NCBI RefSeq assembly: GCF_005239225.2
Contig: NC_133284.1
Location: 28,382,339-28,446,338, forward strand
Origin: Populus alba
Taxonomy: Eukaryota > Streptophyta > Magnoliopsida > Malpighiales > Salicaceae
Direction: 5' to 3'
DNA length: 64,000 nt
Below, piece after piece: positions 48,891-58,469 of this stretch. The notes below the pieces were generated by a model. It saw nothing but the letters and a program-made list of their open reading frames with translations, was not told the DNA's origin and did no database searches. The translations under genes were made by a program, and so were the position numbers. Each line of letters begins with the position of its first letter. Positions within the stretch are counted from its first letter, which is position 1.

Positions 48891-49223
48891 TATATAAAAA
48901 AAAACTCTTCGTGTACTTAATATTATTTTTAATATTTTTTAAAAATTAATCTACGGCAAACACAAGCCAATAGATTAGCACCATCTAAGTATACAAGTAG
49001 ATAAATAACGTCATGATATCGTTGAAAATAAATAAAGAAGAATAAGTATGTCAACCTTGAAAGCTAATACTGAGCAAGAAATTACTGAGTCTATGAAACC
49101 ACGCCCTTTGTGCTTGTTTCAACTTATATATGGACTTGTTAAGCTTGAAAATATAATTTGGGCAGCGCTAATCAATGAAGCCTTGGGATTGCAACATATA
49201 GGCATATTAAAAAGTAGGTTATG

Positions 49224-50220
49224 CAACGGCGGAGCCAGAAATTTTTTTTTATTATGGCTATTAAATAAATATATAAATATTTTTTAAGATTGATTATTAA
49301 TTTATGTACATAAATTTTAAAAATTAATAGTAAAGTTTTAATTTAAATACATTATCCAAAATATTAAAAAATAAATTTGAAAGTACATAAATTAAAGCGA
49401 AAGTAAAAATAAACTCACTATTAAAGTTACATCCTTCGATGTTTTGTGGAATATAATTCATCTATAATCGAATCTGAATCGATATTGTAACAACCCCTCA
49501 ACCGGGATAAAATAATAATCTCATATCAACTAAAAAAATAAAGTAATTAAAATTTTTTCCCTCTTTAATTCTTTCTTCCTTCACTTGATTTTTCCCTATA
49601 TTAGTATTTTATAAGTTGAACTTTGTTAGTTTATAAGGTTATTCTCTCACTTTTTATTTTTTTCTTAGAATTTTTTTTTATATTTTTCCCTTACTTTTTT
49701 CTATTTCTCTCTCGCTTTTTCTTTTCTTTCTTCTTCTATTATTCTTCTGCTCAGTCGTCAACATATAAAAGGAAGGAGGAGCTGATTTTTTTTATTTTTT
49801 AATGGCAAATAACCATTTTACTCTTAATGAGTCATTTTTCTTTTATTTGATGGTCTTTTTTTTTTAACACTACCAAAGCTTCGTTCATCCTAAACTCTTA
49901 ACTAGATTTTATTCAATATATTTTAAGATCCCTCGTAAAATTTCAACTCGATCTGATGGTTGGATTGAAAATTACGTCTAATAACGTAAAACTGATCAAA
50001 TTGTAATTTTTCATCAAATTTCTAAATTTCTCTAAAAATTCTGAAATTTTAACCTAAGCTAAAGCATCATATTAGAAAGCTCTAAGTAAATTTTCAGAAT
50101 TTTTTGATAACTTAATTGAGAATTATAAATTTGTTTTACATAAAACTAGTTAAAAATATATTAATAAAATCTTGACCTAGGCTAAAGCCCACCCAAGCCT
50201 TTGCCATGCCTCCGCCTATG
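49224..50220. mobile_element. hAT-type non-autonomous transposon, 997 bp, with 8-bp target duplication
   Basis: Flanked by AGGTTATG at 49216-49223 and 50221-50228, a perfect 8-bp duplication as hAT transposases make. The left terminus is CAACGGCGGAGCCA and the complement of the right terminus is CATAGGCGGAGGCA, an 11-of-14 match that fits the CARNG-like start of hAT termini. The interior is AT-rich with no transposase frame. Confidence 0.8.
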
Positions 50221-50228
50221 AGGTTATG

Positions 50229-50428
50229 GAAACCATCTAGGTGGTGGCCCAGTGGTAAGAGCTTGGGACCAAGAGGTTTGCTTCCTCTGTGGTCTCAGGT
50301 TCAAGCCCTGGAGTTGCTCATATGATGGCCACTGGAGGTTTACATGGTCGTTAACTTCAGGGCCCGTGGGATTAGTCGAGGTGCGCGCAAGCTGGCCCGG
50401 ACACCCACGTTAAACTAAAAAAAAAAAA
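50229..50428 (+). mobile_element. tRNA-derived SINE, array copy 1
   Basis: A-box TGGCCCAGTGGTAAGAGC and B-box GGTTCAAGCCC, then the 3' segment 'gtgggattagtcgaggtgcgcgcaagctggcccggacacccacgtt' and an A tail. Flanked by AGGTTATGGA (50221-50230, 50431-50440). The best-preserved copy. Confidence 0.85.
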
Positions 50429-50440
50429 GTAGGTTATGGA

Positions 50441-50640
50441 ATGCACGGAGGTTCATGGCCTAGCGGTCCTAGTAAGGAATTCCCTATCTCTACACTCTAG
50501 GTTCGAACTTTAGTGTGCACACCTATCACCCCCGCGATATTTTACATGTCTACCAGGCTTCCAGGATGTTCAGTAGGTCCGAGGATTAGTTGTTGTGTGC
50601 GTAAACTAGCCCGAACATCCCGAGTTATATATATAAAAAA
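50441..50640 (+). mobile_element. tRNA-derived SINE, array copy 2
   Basis: A-box CATGGCCTAGCGGTCC, B-box GGTTCGAACTT, 3' segment 'ggattagttgttgtgtgcgtaaactagcccgaacatcc' and a TATATATAAAAAA tail. Preceded by GTAGGTTATGGA and followed by GTAAGTTGTGGAA. Confidence 0.8.
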
Positions 50641-50654
50641 AGTAAGTTGTGGAA

Positions 50655-50829
50655 ACCCGAAGTACATAATTTAATTGATTAAATTCTAGATTTGTTCATT
50701 AAAAATTATCAGTTCGAATCTCATAAATCTCAAGTCCACTGGAGGCTTATATAGTAATTAACTTTAGAGCTCGTGGGATTAGTCGAGGTGCACGCAAGTT
50801 GACTCAGACACCCATGTTAATTAAAAAAA
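50655..50829 (+). mobile_element. tRNA-derived SINE, array copy 3
   Basis: Weak head, a B-box-like AGTTCGAATCTC, then the 3' segment 'gtgggattagtcgaggtgcacgcaagttgactcagacaccc' and an A tail. Flanked by GTAAGTTGTGGAA and GTAGATTATGGAA. Confidence 0.75.
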
Positions 50830-50842
50830 GTAGATTATGGAA

Positions 50843-51012
50843 CTTGAGGGGTAGCTTAACTGGTCAGGTTTTGGATTTGCTCCCCAGTAGTAACAAGTTC
50901 AAGTCCCCTCAAAGACATTGGAGGCCTATATGATCATTAAATTTAGAGCATGTAGAATTAGTCGAGACGCGTGCAAACTAGCTTGGACACCAACATTAAT
51001 AATAATAAAAAA
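50843..51012 (+). mobile_element. tRNA-derived SINE, array copy 4
   Basis: A-box-like GTAGCTTAACTGGTC, B-box AGTTCAAGTCCCC, 3' segment 'gtagaattagtcgagacgcgtgcaaactagcttggacacc' and an AATAATAAAAAA tail. Flanked by GTAGATTATGGAA on both sides (50830-50842, 51013-51025). Confidence 0.8.
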
Positions 51013-51164
51013 GTAGATTATGGAAATAAAAGAATTAATTATTAATAAAAAAAATGGTATTCAAAATACAACATTTTTAAAAAAAAATTCTTTCATGTTT
51101 ACGAACAATTTTGAGTACGGTTGTAAAATTAATAAATCAAATTTAAATATATTTTTTTATTAAT

Positions 51165-51325
51165 ATGGATGTCCGGGTCAACTTGCACTCATCTCGACTA
51201 ATCCCACGAGCCCTGAAGTCAACCACCATGTAAGTCTCCAGTGGCCCTAAGGTTTGTGAGACTCGAACTGGTAACTTGTAGAAAGCAAACTTAGAACCTA
51301 ATAAGTTAAACTACACTCCTTAAAA
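51165..51325 (-). mobile_element. tRNA-derived SINE, inverted copy
   Basis: The complement carries the B-box-like AGTTCGAGTCTCACA and the same 3' segment ('tgggattagtcgagatgagtgcaagttgacccggaca'), with the tail as a T run near 51160. It is not flanked by the shared target motif, so it is a separate insertion. Confidence 0.75.
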
Positions 51326-51339
51326 TTAAATTTAAACAA

Positions 51340-52275
51340 CATTTTGAAGCATGGTCATGCTCGATTTAGTTTAGACTTTAGATGGAACCATTTTATTGAT
51401 TATAATAGTTTAATTTTATTATTAGACAGAACCTTTCTGCTTTGAATAATCTAATATATAATCTACTTGTTTTATAAAAAATTTAAATTATTTTATTTAT
51501 TTAAAATTAGTTTTTAATAATTTTATATTATTTTAATGTGTTGATGTTAAAAATAATTTTTAAAAAATAAAAAAATATTTTTTTTTAATATATATATATA
51601 TAAGCAACTAATTCCTGCGGATTCAGATGTTTTCTGTAACACGAGGGAATATCCCACTGGAGTTTGCTTCGCACTGCACTGCTGGCACGCATCCAATACG
51701 GAGGATATTTGTCCCCCCCGGGAGAGTCAACGCATAAAACTTTCACTTAGAAATAGAGTCAACGCAATTATATCCATGTTCCAGAGAAATTTAGAGATCT
51801 ATTCGTTTTCCCGTTAGATTAAGACCTGCATACAAAATCCATCTTCTTCTTTATCTTTATTTTTCAAACAGGAACAAAACCCATATTCAAGAAACATAAT
51901 TTAATATTAACATCCCGATGGGTTTGTTCAAAAATAAAATAAAATTACTTGAGGGGACCAGTAAATTAGTAGAATCCTATGAATAAGTCTATCATAATCC
52001 AGACGAGTAATCCATCATAAGCTATAATTTGGTATCAATCTTTTTTGCACATAACAAGTTGCAGATTCAGAATCTGCGCGCAGAAATAGGGGCCAAAAAA
52101 GAAGAAACGTGAACCTGCCTTGTAAGGAAAGAAATGACATGAATCTGTGATATAGCAATATTGATAATATTAGCATCCTGGATATGATTTTGCTAGTCAT
52201 GAAGATTTTGGAAAAAGAAAAAAAAAAGAAAAATGTAACTGTAAATTTAACTTCACAAAATTACAAGTAGCTAGC
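51340..52275. other. Intergenic, no gene
   Basis: 51480-51600 is the recurrent AT-rich block ending in (TA)n. 51600-52250 has balanced composition and probably includes the 3' untranslated sequence of the SMR-like gene near its right end. A 61-codon minus-strand frame at 52015-52200 is not recognisable. Confidence 0.4.
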
Positions 52276-52279
52276 ACCT

Positions 52280-52783
52280 TTATTTGGTGTCGTTGCCTTG
52301 TCTAACTTTCTTAATCTTGCCACCAAGATTTGCAGCAAGAGCTGGGGGAAACAAAGTTGCAACCTCGTTGGACAGATCAAGTAAGACTCTCCGTCGAGGC
52401 GATTTTCGTTTGGTTGATGGAAGTGATTTAGGTTTTCTAGGTGCAGGCGGACATTGAAAAAAGACAGGGATTTTGCAATCCGAAGAAGTTGGAGTCTTCG
52501 AACCATCACCATGATCACTATCTCCAACTTGGAAAGCTCCTAAAGATGAGAATTTTATCTTCAAAGTAGGTACCGAGATCTTGCATTTATCTTCTTGCTT
52601 CCCTTCTTCTTCAACTTCTTTTTCCTGATGAAGCTCTTGAGCTACAGTTTCACCGTCATCTCCAAGTTCTAATGTGGGTCTCGCAATGAAATTGAATTCC
52701 TTAGGATTCGGATCTTTCTCAGAGAAAAAAATCTGAGAGTTAGGCAACCCCGTTAACGAAAATGGTTTCGATTCCGATAACAT
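52280..52783 (-). CDS. SMR-like: SIAMESE-related (SMR-like) cyclin-dependent kinase inhibitor
   Basis: Single exon, 167 aa, stop TAA at 52280-52282; the ATG at 52783 is the first in frame. The centre (residues 45-65) is acidic with a Glu run. The family signature follows: TPTSSDCKIP at 97-106, then CPPAPRKPK at 111-119, the cyclin/CDK-binding region of SIM/SMR proteins. Next is RRRVLLDLSNEV (120-131) and a short FPP motif at 135-137. The C-terminus is basic. Known for the family: nuclear CDK inhibitors that stop mitotic cycling and favour endoreduplication, often induced by stress or DNA damage. SMR paralogue numbers are too divergent to assign by eye. Absence of introns is usual for the family. 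Confidence 0.8.
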   Translation of the reverse strand: MLSESKPFSLTGLPNSQIFFSEKDPNPKEFNFIARPTLELGDDGETVAQELHQEKEVEEEGKQEDKCKISVPTLKIKFSSLGAFQVGDSDHGDGSKTPTSSDCKIPVFFQCPPAPRKPKSLPSTKRKSPRRRVLLDLSNEVATLFPPALAANLGGKIKKVRQGNDTK

Positions 52784-54440
52784 GGCAGAAAAACCTCTCT
52801 TGATCAAATTAATAAAGCAAACACAGGACAAAACCCAGTCGAAATCTAAAGCTAGATCTTGAGAATACTAGCTAGGGTACTCTAGCAAGTAGGGAAAAGG
52901 GACAAGCAAATACTGAATATAGCTTTAGATTGCTAAGAGTAGGCTGTAGCCATGGAAGGAGAAATGCTTGGTATTATAGAATACAGTGGTGGTGGCTGAG
53001 AATCAAATCGTAAAAATGGCCGCCTTTTCGGTCTCTTTGGTGAATGTTTCTTAGCTTGTTTGGGTTTCTAGCTATAGAAATGTTCTTGAAGGGAGAGAGA
53101 GAACGTAGGAAACTTAGAAAAACACTTCGGCGAAGGATCCAATGCAACATATATTGAGCATTTACATAAACTCACTCTTCTTTATCAAGAAGAAAAAGAA
53201 AATAATAATAATAATTAAAAAAAAAGTCCCTCGCTTGAGAATGAGGTTCACTCTTTATCGGGTCAGCCATTAACTAGCTATTATAACCTCTGTGGCTTGA
53301 GCATCGCAATCGCTTTTTTCTCTGATTTCTACGAACTTTGATGCACGTGGTTTACTACAGGAAAAACCCATCTCGTGCTAAGCCACTATTATGTTACTCT
53401 TCTCGCAATCCTCCTCTCGTTTCTCGCCATATTTTATGACTCTATAAAACTTCTCGTCTCGTAGTCGATGTTTTTTTGTTTTTGTTGTGTCGCCAAATCC
53501 TTTAATTTTAGAAAATTCTCAATTAAGTCATTTTATTAATATTTATTAGCATAACACTATTAATTGTCGATAATAACTTTAAAAAATCAACTTCTTTCTA
53601 AGCTTACTGTTGCGACACTTGGCAACTTAATATTTTACTTTCTTTGTTTTTACTATTTGTCTTATTTTATTTTTATCTTTTTATGAGGCTGTATAGTAGG
53701 AGCCTATGAGATGCCGTTGCTTTCGAGGGAGGAGGAAAAGAACTACGAACCATTACTTCTTGGACAACCCTTGTTATCGTGTAGCTGGTTAATTAAATAT
53801 TTTTTTGTATTTTTTATTAGGTTTTATATATGATTATATTTAAAATCTTGATTTTATAAAAGTTAAAATAATTTATTTGTAGAAATATATTATTTATTTA
53901 TTTATTTATTATATAAAAAATCGTTCTCAATACAATAGTTTTAACAAATCAGATATTTAAAAAAAAAACTACAATTAAAAATATTTTTTTAAAACTATAA
54001 TAGTAAAAGCTACTAAAATGTGAAACAGACACTAAACGTGACAACTTTTTCCTCTAGAATTTAACTCTTTAATTTTAATTATAATTTTGAGGATTGATTC
54101 AAATAAAAATATAATTATTAAGTTAATTAAATAATGTTATTTAAAAAATTCTTAAGATTTAGACTCATTAAAAAATTTGACAAATTAACTAGATTTTATT
54201 AGATTAATATATCATCTAGTTTAATTAAAAACTAACTTAGATCAAGTTTTTAATTTTAAATTTCTTGAATCAACTTACAAAATTAAATCAAGTTTAATAA
54301 CTATAATTATAAAAATAATGTTATATATTATGAAAATTTCATCAAATCTTCATATTCATTTTATTCCGTCCATATTTTCATCACTGTGAAAAACTATTAG
54401 AATTTTTTTAAAAAAAAAACTAGTTATTGCTTCTTTTTTT
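52784..54440. other. Upstream region of the SMR-like gene and AT-rich intergenic sequence
   Basis: 52784-53150 is balanced sequence and should hold the promoter and leader of the minus-strand SMR-like gene. 53250-53800 is mixed with no frame of note, and 53800-54440 is AT-rich. No gene recognised. Confidence 0.4.
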
Positions 54441-54443
54441 TAA

Positions 54444-54785
54444 TTACATGAAAAGCCTTTTTTGTTTTTTTAATCTTTTTTCACCAGCTAAGCAAGAATT
54501 CTGGGTGCTTATATTGTCTCTTAAATTGGGTGCGAAACGACAAATTGTCCGGTGGTTGATGGGGTCCGAGTTAAGCATGTTGGATCTGATCTTTTGGTGA
54601 AGCAACAAAGCCACCTGTGAAGAAAATTCTTTGACAACATTAATGTCGTGTTCACATGATAAAAACTCTTGATTGCCGAGGCTGCCTTTCAAATTTGATA
54701 TGTGTGTACTGTACAATATTGAGACAAAAAAATAAATCAAAGATACATTAAGAGGCCTTTTTCTTCCGCAAAATATTCTGTCCAA
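54444..54785 (-). other. Unassigned open frame of 113 codons
   Basis: Unlike its AT-rich surroundings this stretch has fairly balanced composition and a continuous minus-strand frame. The middle (KGSLGNQEFLSCEHDIN, then SSQVALLLHQKIRSNML) reads like protein rather than noise. I do not recognise the family and see no splice partners. It could be a decayed exon or chance. Confidence 0.25.
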
Positions 54786-54869
54786 AATAAATTTTGAATT
54801 CCAAGTAAATTTTATGTCCGAGGCATGTGTTCTGTTGAAAAATTAGAAGGCATTTAAACAAAGGAACAA

Positions 54870-55126
54870 TATCGTTAGAAAATAACGAATTAAATTAATA
54901 CGGAAGAAGTATGATAAGAAATTATTTAAAAATATAATACTAAATAAAAAAATTAACGGTGAATTTTGATATGCAATTACTTTGATGTCAAATTACTTAG
55001 ATTTTGTCGGACTCAATAGTTTTATCTTTTATTTTTCAAACTTATATCAAAAAACTTTAATTACATTAAATGTGAGAGCAGGTTTATTTGGCTAAAGTCC
55101 CTTTAACTAATTATTTATTGATAATG
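54870..55126 (+). repeat. Left copy of a ~230-bp direct repeat flanking an LTR element
   Basis: Matches 58240-58460: 'aattatttaaaaatata-tactaaataaaaaaa-taacggtgaattttgat-tgcaatta' and 'attaaatgtgagagcaggtttatttggctaaagtccctttaactaatt'. Similarity is good but not perfect. Confidence 0.75.
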
Positions 55127-55849
55127 TTCAAAAGTATTTTGAGGATAAGGCTTATATCCTGGATAATTAATAAATCTCTTAGTTCTTACAATTTGATTCA
55201 TTCTCCTCAACCAAGATGGTTAAGTGTTGATACCTGTAAAATGTTCTCTTTGATGAATTTAAGGACTCTCCGATGCTTGAGTAAGTATCATTTTTAGAGA
55301 AAAAACTATGATATTTTAGAGATAGACTCTAAAAATTAATATGCTATAGAGAGTGAAAATTGAAAACCTCTCTTAAATAAAAAAAAATAAAGTTAATGGA
55401 AATATGGAGGGCTCTTAAAGGACTTGTATACAATATCTTTTGCATAAAATTAATGTCGATGAAAATATGGTAGACCCTTAAAAGAATTTTATACACCTAA
55501 GAGTGTAGTGAGAGTACGATCTAAAATATAGCTGAACCCATGGAAGCCAAGCTTTTTTCCCAAGGTTGAGCCTATTAGTACTAAGCTTTTCTTTTAAGTT
55601 GAGCCCATTGGAGTTGAGCCCGGGCATGTTGTCTGAGATCGTGGATTTTTTTGGTTTTTAGAGAGTTTTTTAGGCCTATTAAATTTGAGTTTAGTAGTAT
55701 CCCTCCAAGTCTCTGATATTTTATATACAAATACTTTGTAAAATTGCCTATAACAACAGGTTTGTTGAATCTTCTCCGCATGAGAAGAGAGATGGAAACC
55801 CCAGCAAATATAACAAAGAGCTTGAGTGTAGGGGCATATACCATGGTTG

Positions 55850-56540
55850 AAGAAGAATTTACAAGCATGTAAAGGGAAACCATGGAGGAATCCATACTGG
55901 AAAAAAAGTTATAATAGGTGAAAAAACTCATAGAGAAGGATCTTGTACTTGGAAAAAATTTTAAAGGGTGAAAGGGTGAATCTATGTCGACTCCCATACT
56001 TCAAAAAAATTTCAAAAGGTGAAATGAGACTCAAGAAAGGTCAGTCTATACTTAAAAAAATTTCTAAAAAGCTGGAGGGAACCGAGAAGAATGAGCCTTT
56101 ATACTTTAGAAAATTTTCTAAGATACCAAGGGGAACCTGAAAAGAGTTAGCCTTATGCTTAGAAAAAATTCTAAGAAGCTAAGGGGAACCCAATGAGGAT
56201 GAGCCCTATACTTAAAAAAAAAAAAATTAAAAGACTAAGACGATCCCATATCGACGTTCATACTTAGAAAAATTTCTAAAAGGCAGTGAATACAAACTCA
56301 TGTCCACAACTATACTTAGAAAAATTTCTAAAAGTTGGGGGAAACTTATGTCGACGCCTATACTTAGAAAGCATTTTAAAAGGCGAAGAAGATAGACTCA
56401 TGTCTACACCTATACTTAGAAAAATTTCTAAAATGTTAAGGGGAACACTAGAATGGTGAGCTTTATAACATAGAAAATATTTTAAGAGGCTGAAGGGAAC
56501 CTTTATCGACGTCCATACTTAAAAAAACTTTAATGGTCGT
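55850..56540. repeat. Degenerate ~59-bp minisatellite, about 11 copies
   Basis: The unit resembles 'tatacttagaaaaatttctaaaaggc-ga-ggaaactcatgtcgacgcc'. Two subtypes alternate: one with 'gtcgacgcc' or 'gtctacacc', the other with 'gaaccgagaagaatgagcc'. An open frame at 55943-56140 arises from the repeat and is not a gene. Confidence 0.85.
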
Positions 56541-56544
56541 AGAG

Positions 56545-56960
56545 GGAGGCTTGTGGCGTTCTAATTGATGGTGTAGGGCTTGGAAGCCCATACTAAAGAG
56601 AGATCACACTATAGTAGGAGGTATATGGCCTTTTTAGTGAAGGTGTGGGGCTTAAAAGCTTGTCATTGGAGAAAGATCTTACTAAAGAGTAAGAGGCATG
56701 TGGCCTCCTTGGTAATGGTGTGAGGGTTTGAGAGCCCTCCACCAGAGAGTGGTTTCATTGGAGTGAGAGAAGTAGATGGCATTTCTAGCATTGTAATTGG
56801 GTGTAATAGCCCCTCATTTAAGAGTTATTGAGTTTTTTTTGCCCTGTGATCTCCATAACCATAACATGGGCCATAAAACCCCCTACTAGAGAGATGTCAT
56901 GTCGGAGAATGGGATATTCAAGATCATCTCTGAAGATAGCATAAGGTTTGAGAATGTATC
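56545..56960. repeat. Degenerate ~85-bp tandem repeats, three to four copies
   Basis: The unit resembles 'ggtgtgggg-ttgaaagccc-tcactagagagagatcttactaaagagtaagaggcatgtggcctcctt'. The core 'gagagccctccaccagagagtgg' near 56730 also appears at 6415-6545 in the first element. Confidence 0.7.
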
Positions 56961-58049
56961 TGAAAATGTATGTTAGTTCTCCAAGTTCCAATTAACCTTG
57001 ATGGTATATATTTGGCCATATGATGGAGGTCTTGTTGCTTTGTTGAGATTGTTCATCTCAAACTATTATGAAGGGTGAAGCTATCATGCTAGGAAGAACT
57101 CGTTCCAAGAAGAATGTGTGATTGTACTAAAGATAATCCCTTCAAATGAAATTGTGCAATCACATTAAAAATAACCTCTTCCAAGGAAATCGCGCAGGAG
57201 TTCATAAAACCACCACTAAAGATTTGTAGATAGAAAATGTATGTTAGAGAAATAATTATTATAATTTAAAAATAAAAAAATTATTATTATTTTAAAATAA
57301 ACTTATTTCCTATTAAGAATAATATATCCTAATGTGATTTGTTGAGTTCTAGGAAACGTTATGACCCATCCTTTTAGAGAATGATGCAATTGTATTAGAG
57401 AGACCCCTAGTCAATCCATCCTAAGGGTGGGGCTATTGTGAGTGCCAAGACTTGGTGAGATGACAAAGCTTATTTTTGCTTCATCAGTTAACACAGTCTA
57501 TGTGAGGGTTTGCACTTAATTGATGAGTTGTTGGAAGTCCAAATGAGCAGAAATGCTCGCAGTAACATGTAGATCCATCAAGCGTTCTAACTTAAATGTG
57601 TCATGGTTATGTGCTATAAAATAAATTAGAAATGTAATTAGAAAGAAACTAATGATTTTTTTTTTTTTATCAATTTCCACAAACGATGCTAATTGATGAT
57701 ATCCAAAAACACCTAAGTAGTTTAGATGGAAAACTTATGTCTTGGATAATTAGTTATGTCTTAATTCTAACAATTTGATCCATTCTTCATAACTAAGGTG
57801 GCTAGGGGTTGGTACCTACAAAAGGTTCCCTTTAGTGATTTTGAGGACTTTTCAATGCTTAAATATGTATTTTTTTAGAGAAAAAACTATAATATTTTAA
57901 AGAGAACTCTAAAAATTAACATGCAAAAAAGAATAAAGATTGAGATCCTGGTGTTTGAATGATTCATGGTATATTTGTAGCCTATGAGTCTTATCTCTTT
58001 ATAGAGAAAAGGGGCTAAAAGTAATTTTTTCCTGATAATTTTAACAAGA

Positions 58050-58060
58050 GAAAATATCAT

Positions 58061-58100
<40 letters not shown>
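58050..58100. repeat. (TA)n microsatellite in the LTR
   Basis: About 34 bases of alternating TA, ending TATTAATAAGGG. It lies within the right LTR copy and is missing from the left copy. Confidence 0.9.
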
Positions 58101-58102
<2 letters not shown>

Positions 58103-58239
58103 GGGATAAATATTTCTTACACAAACATTAATGTTAATAAAATTATGATGGGCTTTTAGATGATTTTTATACAACGTCTCTTACATAAGTAAAGCTCGTC
58201 AGAATTTAATGCTTTTAAAAAATATAGAGATATTAAATA

Positions 58240-58460
58240 ACAAAATAAATTAATACAGGTGAAGTTCACCTCTATATTATTTAAAAATATAGTACTAAAT
58301 AAAAAAAAACTAACAGTGAATTTTGATTTGCAATTATTTCAATGTCAAATTACTTAAATTTTGTCAAATTTAATATTTTATCTTTTATATTTATATATAT
58401 TTGTTAATTATATTAAATGTGGAGCGGAGTTACTTGGGCCAAAGTCCCTTTGATTAATTT
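58240..58460 (+). repeat. Right copy of the ~230-bp direct repeat flanking the LTR element
   Basis: Partner of 54870-55126, in the same orientation. Here it follows the LTR-like segment, whereas on the left it precedes it, giving the order A-LTR-interior-LTR-A. Confidence 0.75.
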
Positions 58461-58469
58461 TTTTATAGA

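Larger units (their letters stand above)
44967..48947. repeat. Unit 2 of the 4-kb tandem duplication
   Basis: Collinear with unit 1 but about 3,981 bp. It lacks roughly 63 bp present in unit 1 at 43761-43824, between 'cttacctat' and 'tttgttatt', plus small indels in A and T runs. The 68-codon frame recurs at 45264-45470. The end at about 48947 is followed by unrelated sequence ('ctacggcaaacacaag'). Confidence 0.93.
55127..58240 (-). mobile_element. Second minisatellite-bearing, pol-less LTR element, minus strand
   Basis: 55155-55510 and 57750-58200 are direct repeats ('ttacaatttgat-cattct-ctcaacca-g-tggtta' through 'agagaaaaaactat-atatttta-aga'), taken as LTRs. The same segment forms part of the LTR at 10.2-10.65 kb, so the elements are relatives. 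Minus-strand direction follows from the gag-leader-like AHNHDTFKLERLMDLHV frame at about 57620-57500, next to the right LTR. The interior is two minisatellites (55850-56540 and 56540-56770). I see no gag core and no pol. Confidence 0.65.

Noticed and set aside
50229..51012. True tRNA genes, suggested by A and B boxes
   Set aside because: The boxes are followed by a common SINE 3' segment and A-rich tail with flanking duplications, and no cloverleaf with a paired acceptor stem is visible.
55943..56140. 65-codon plus-strand frame
   Set aside because: It is made of minisatellite units and is on the strand opposite to the element.
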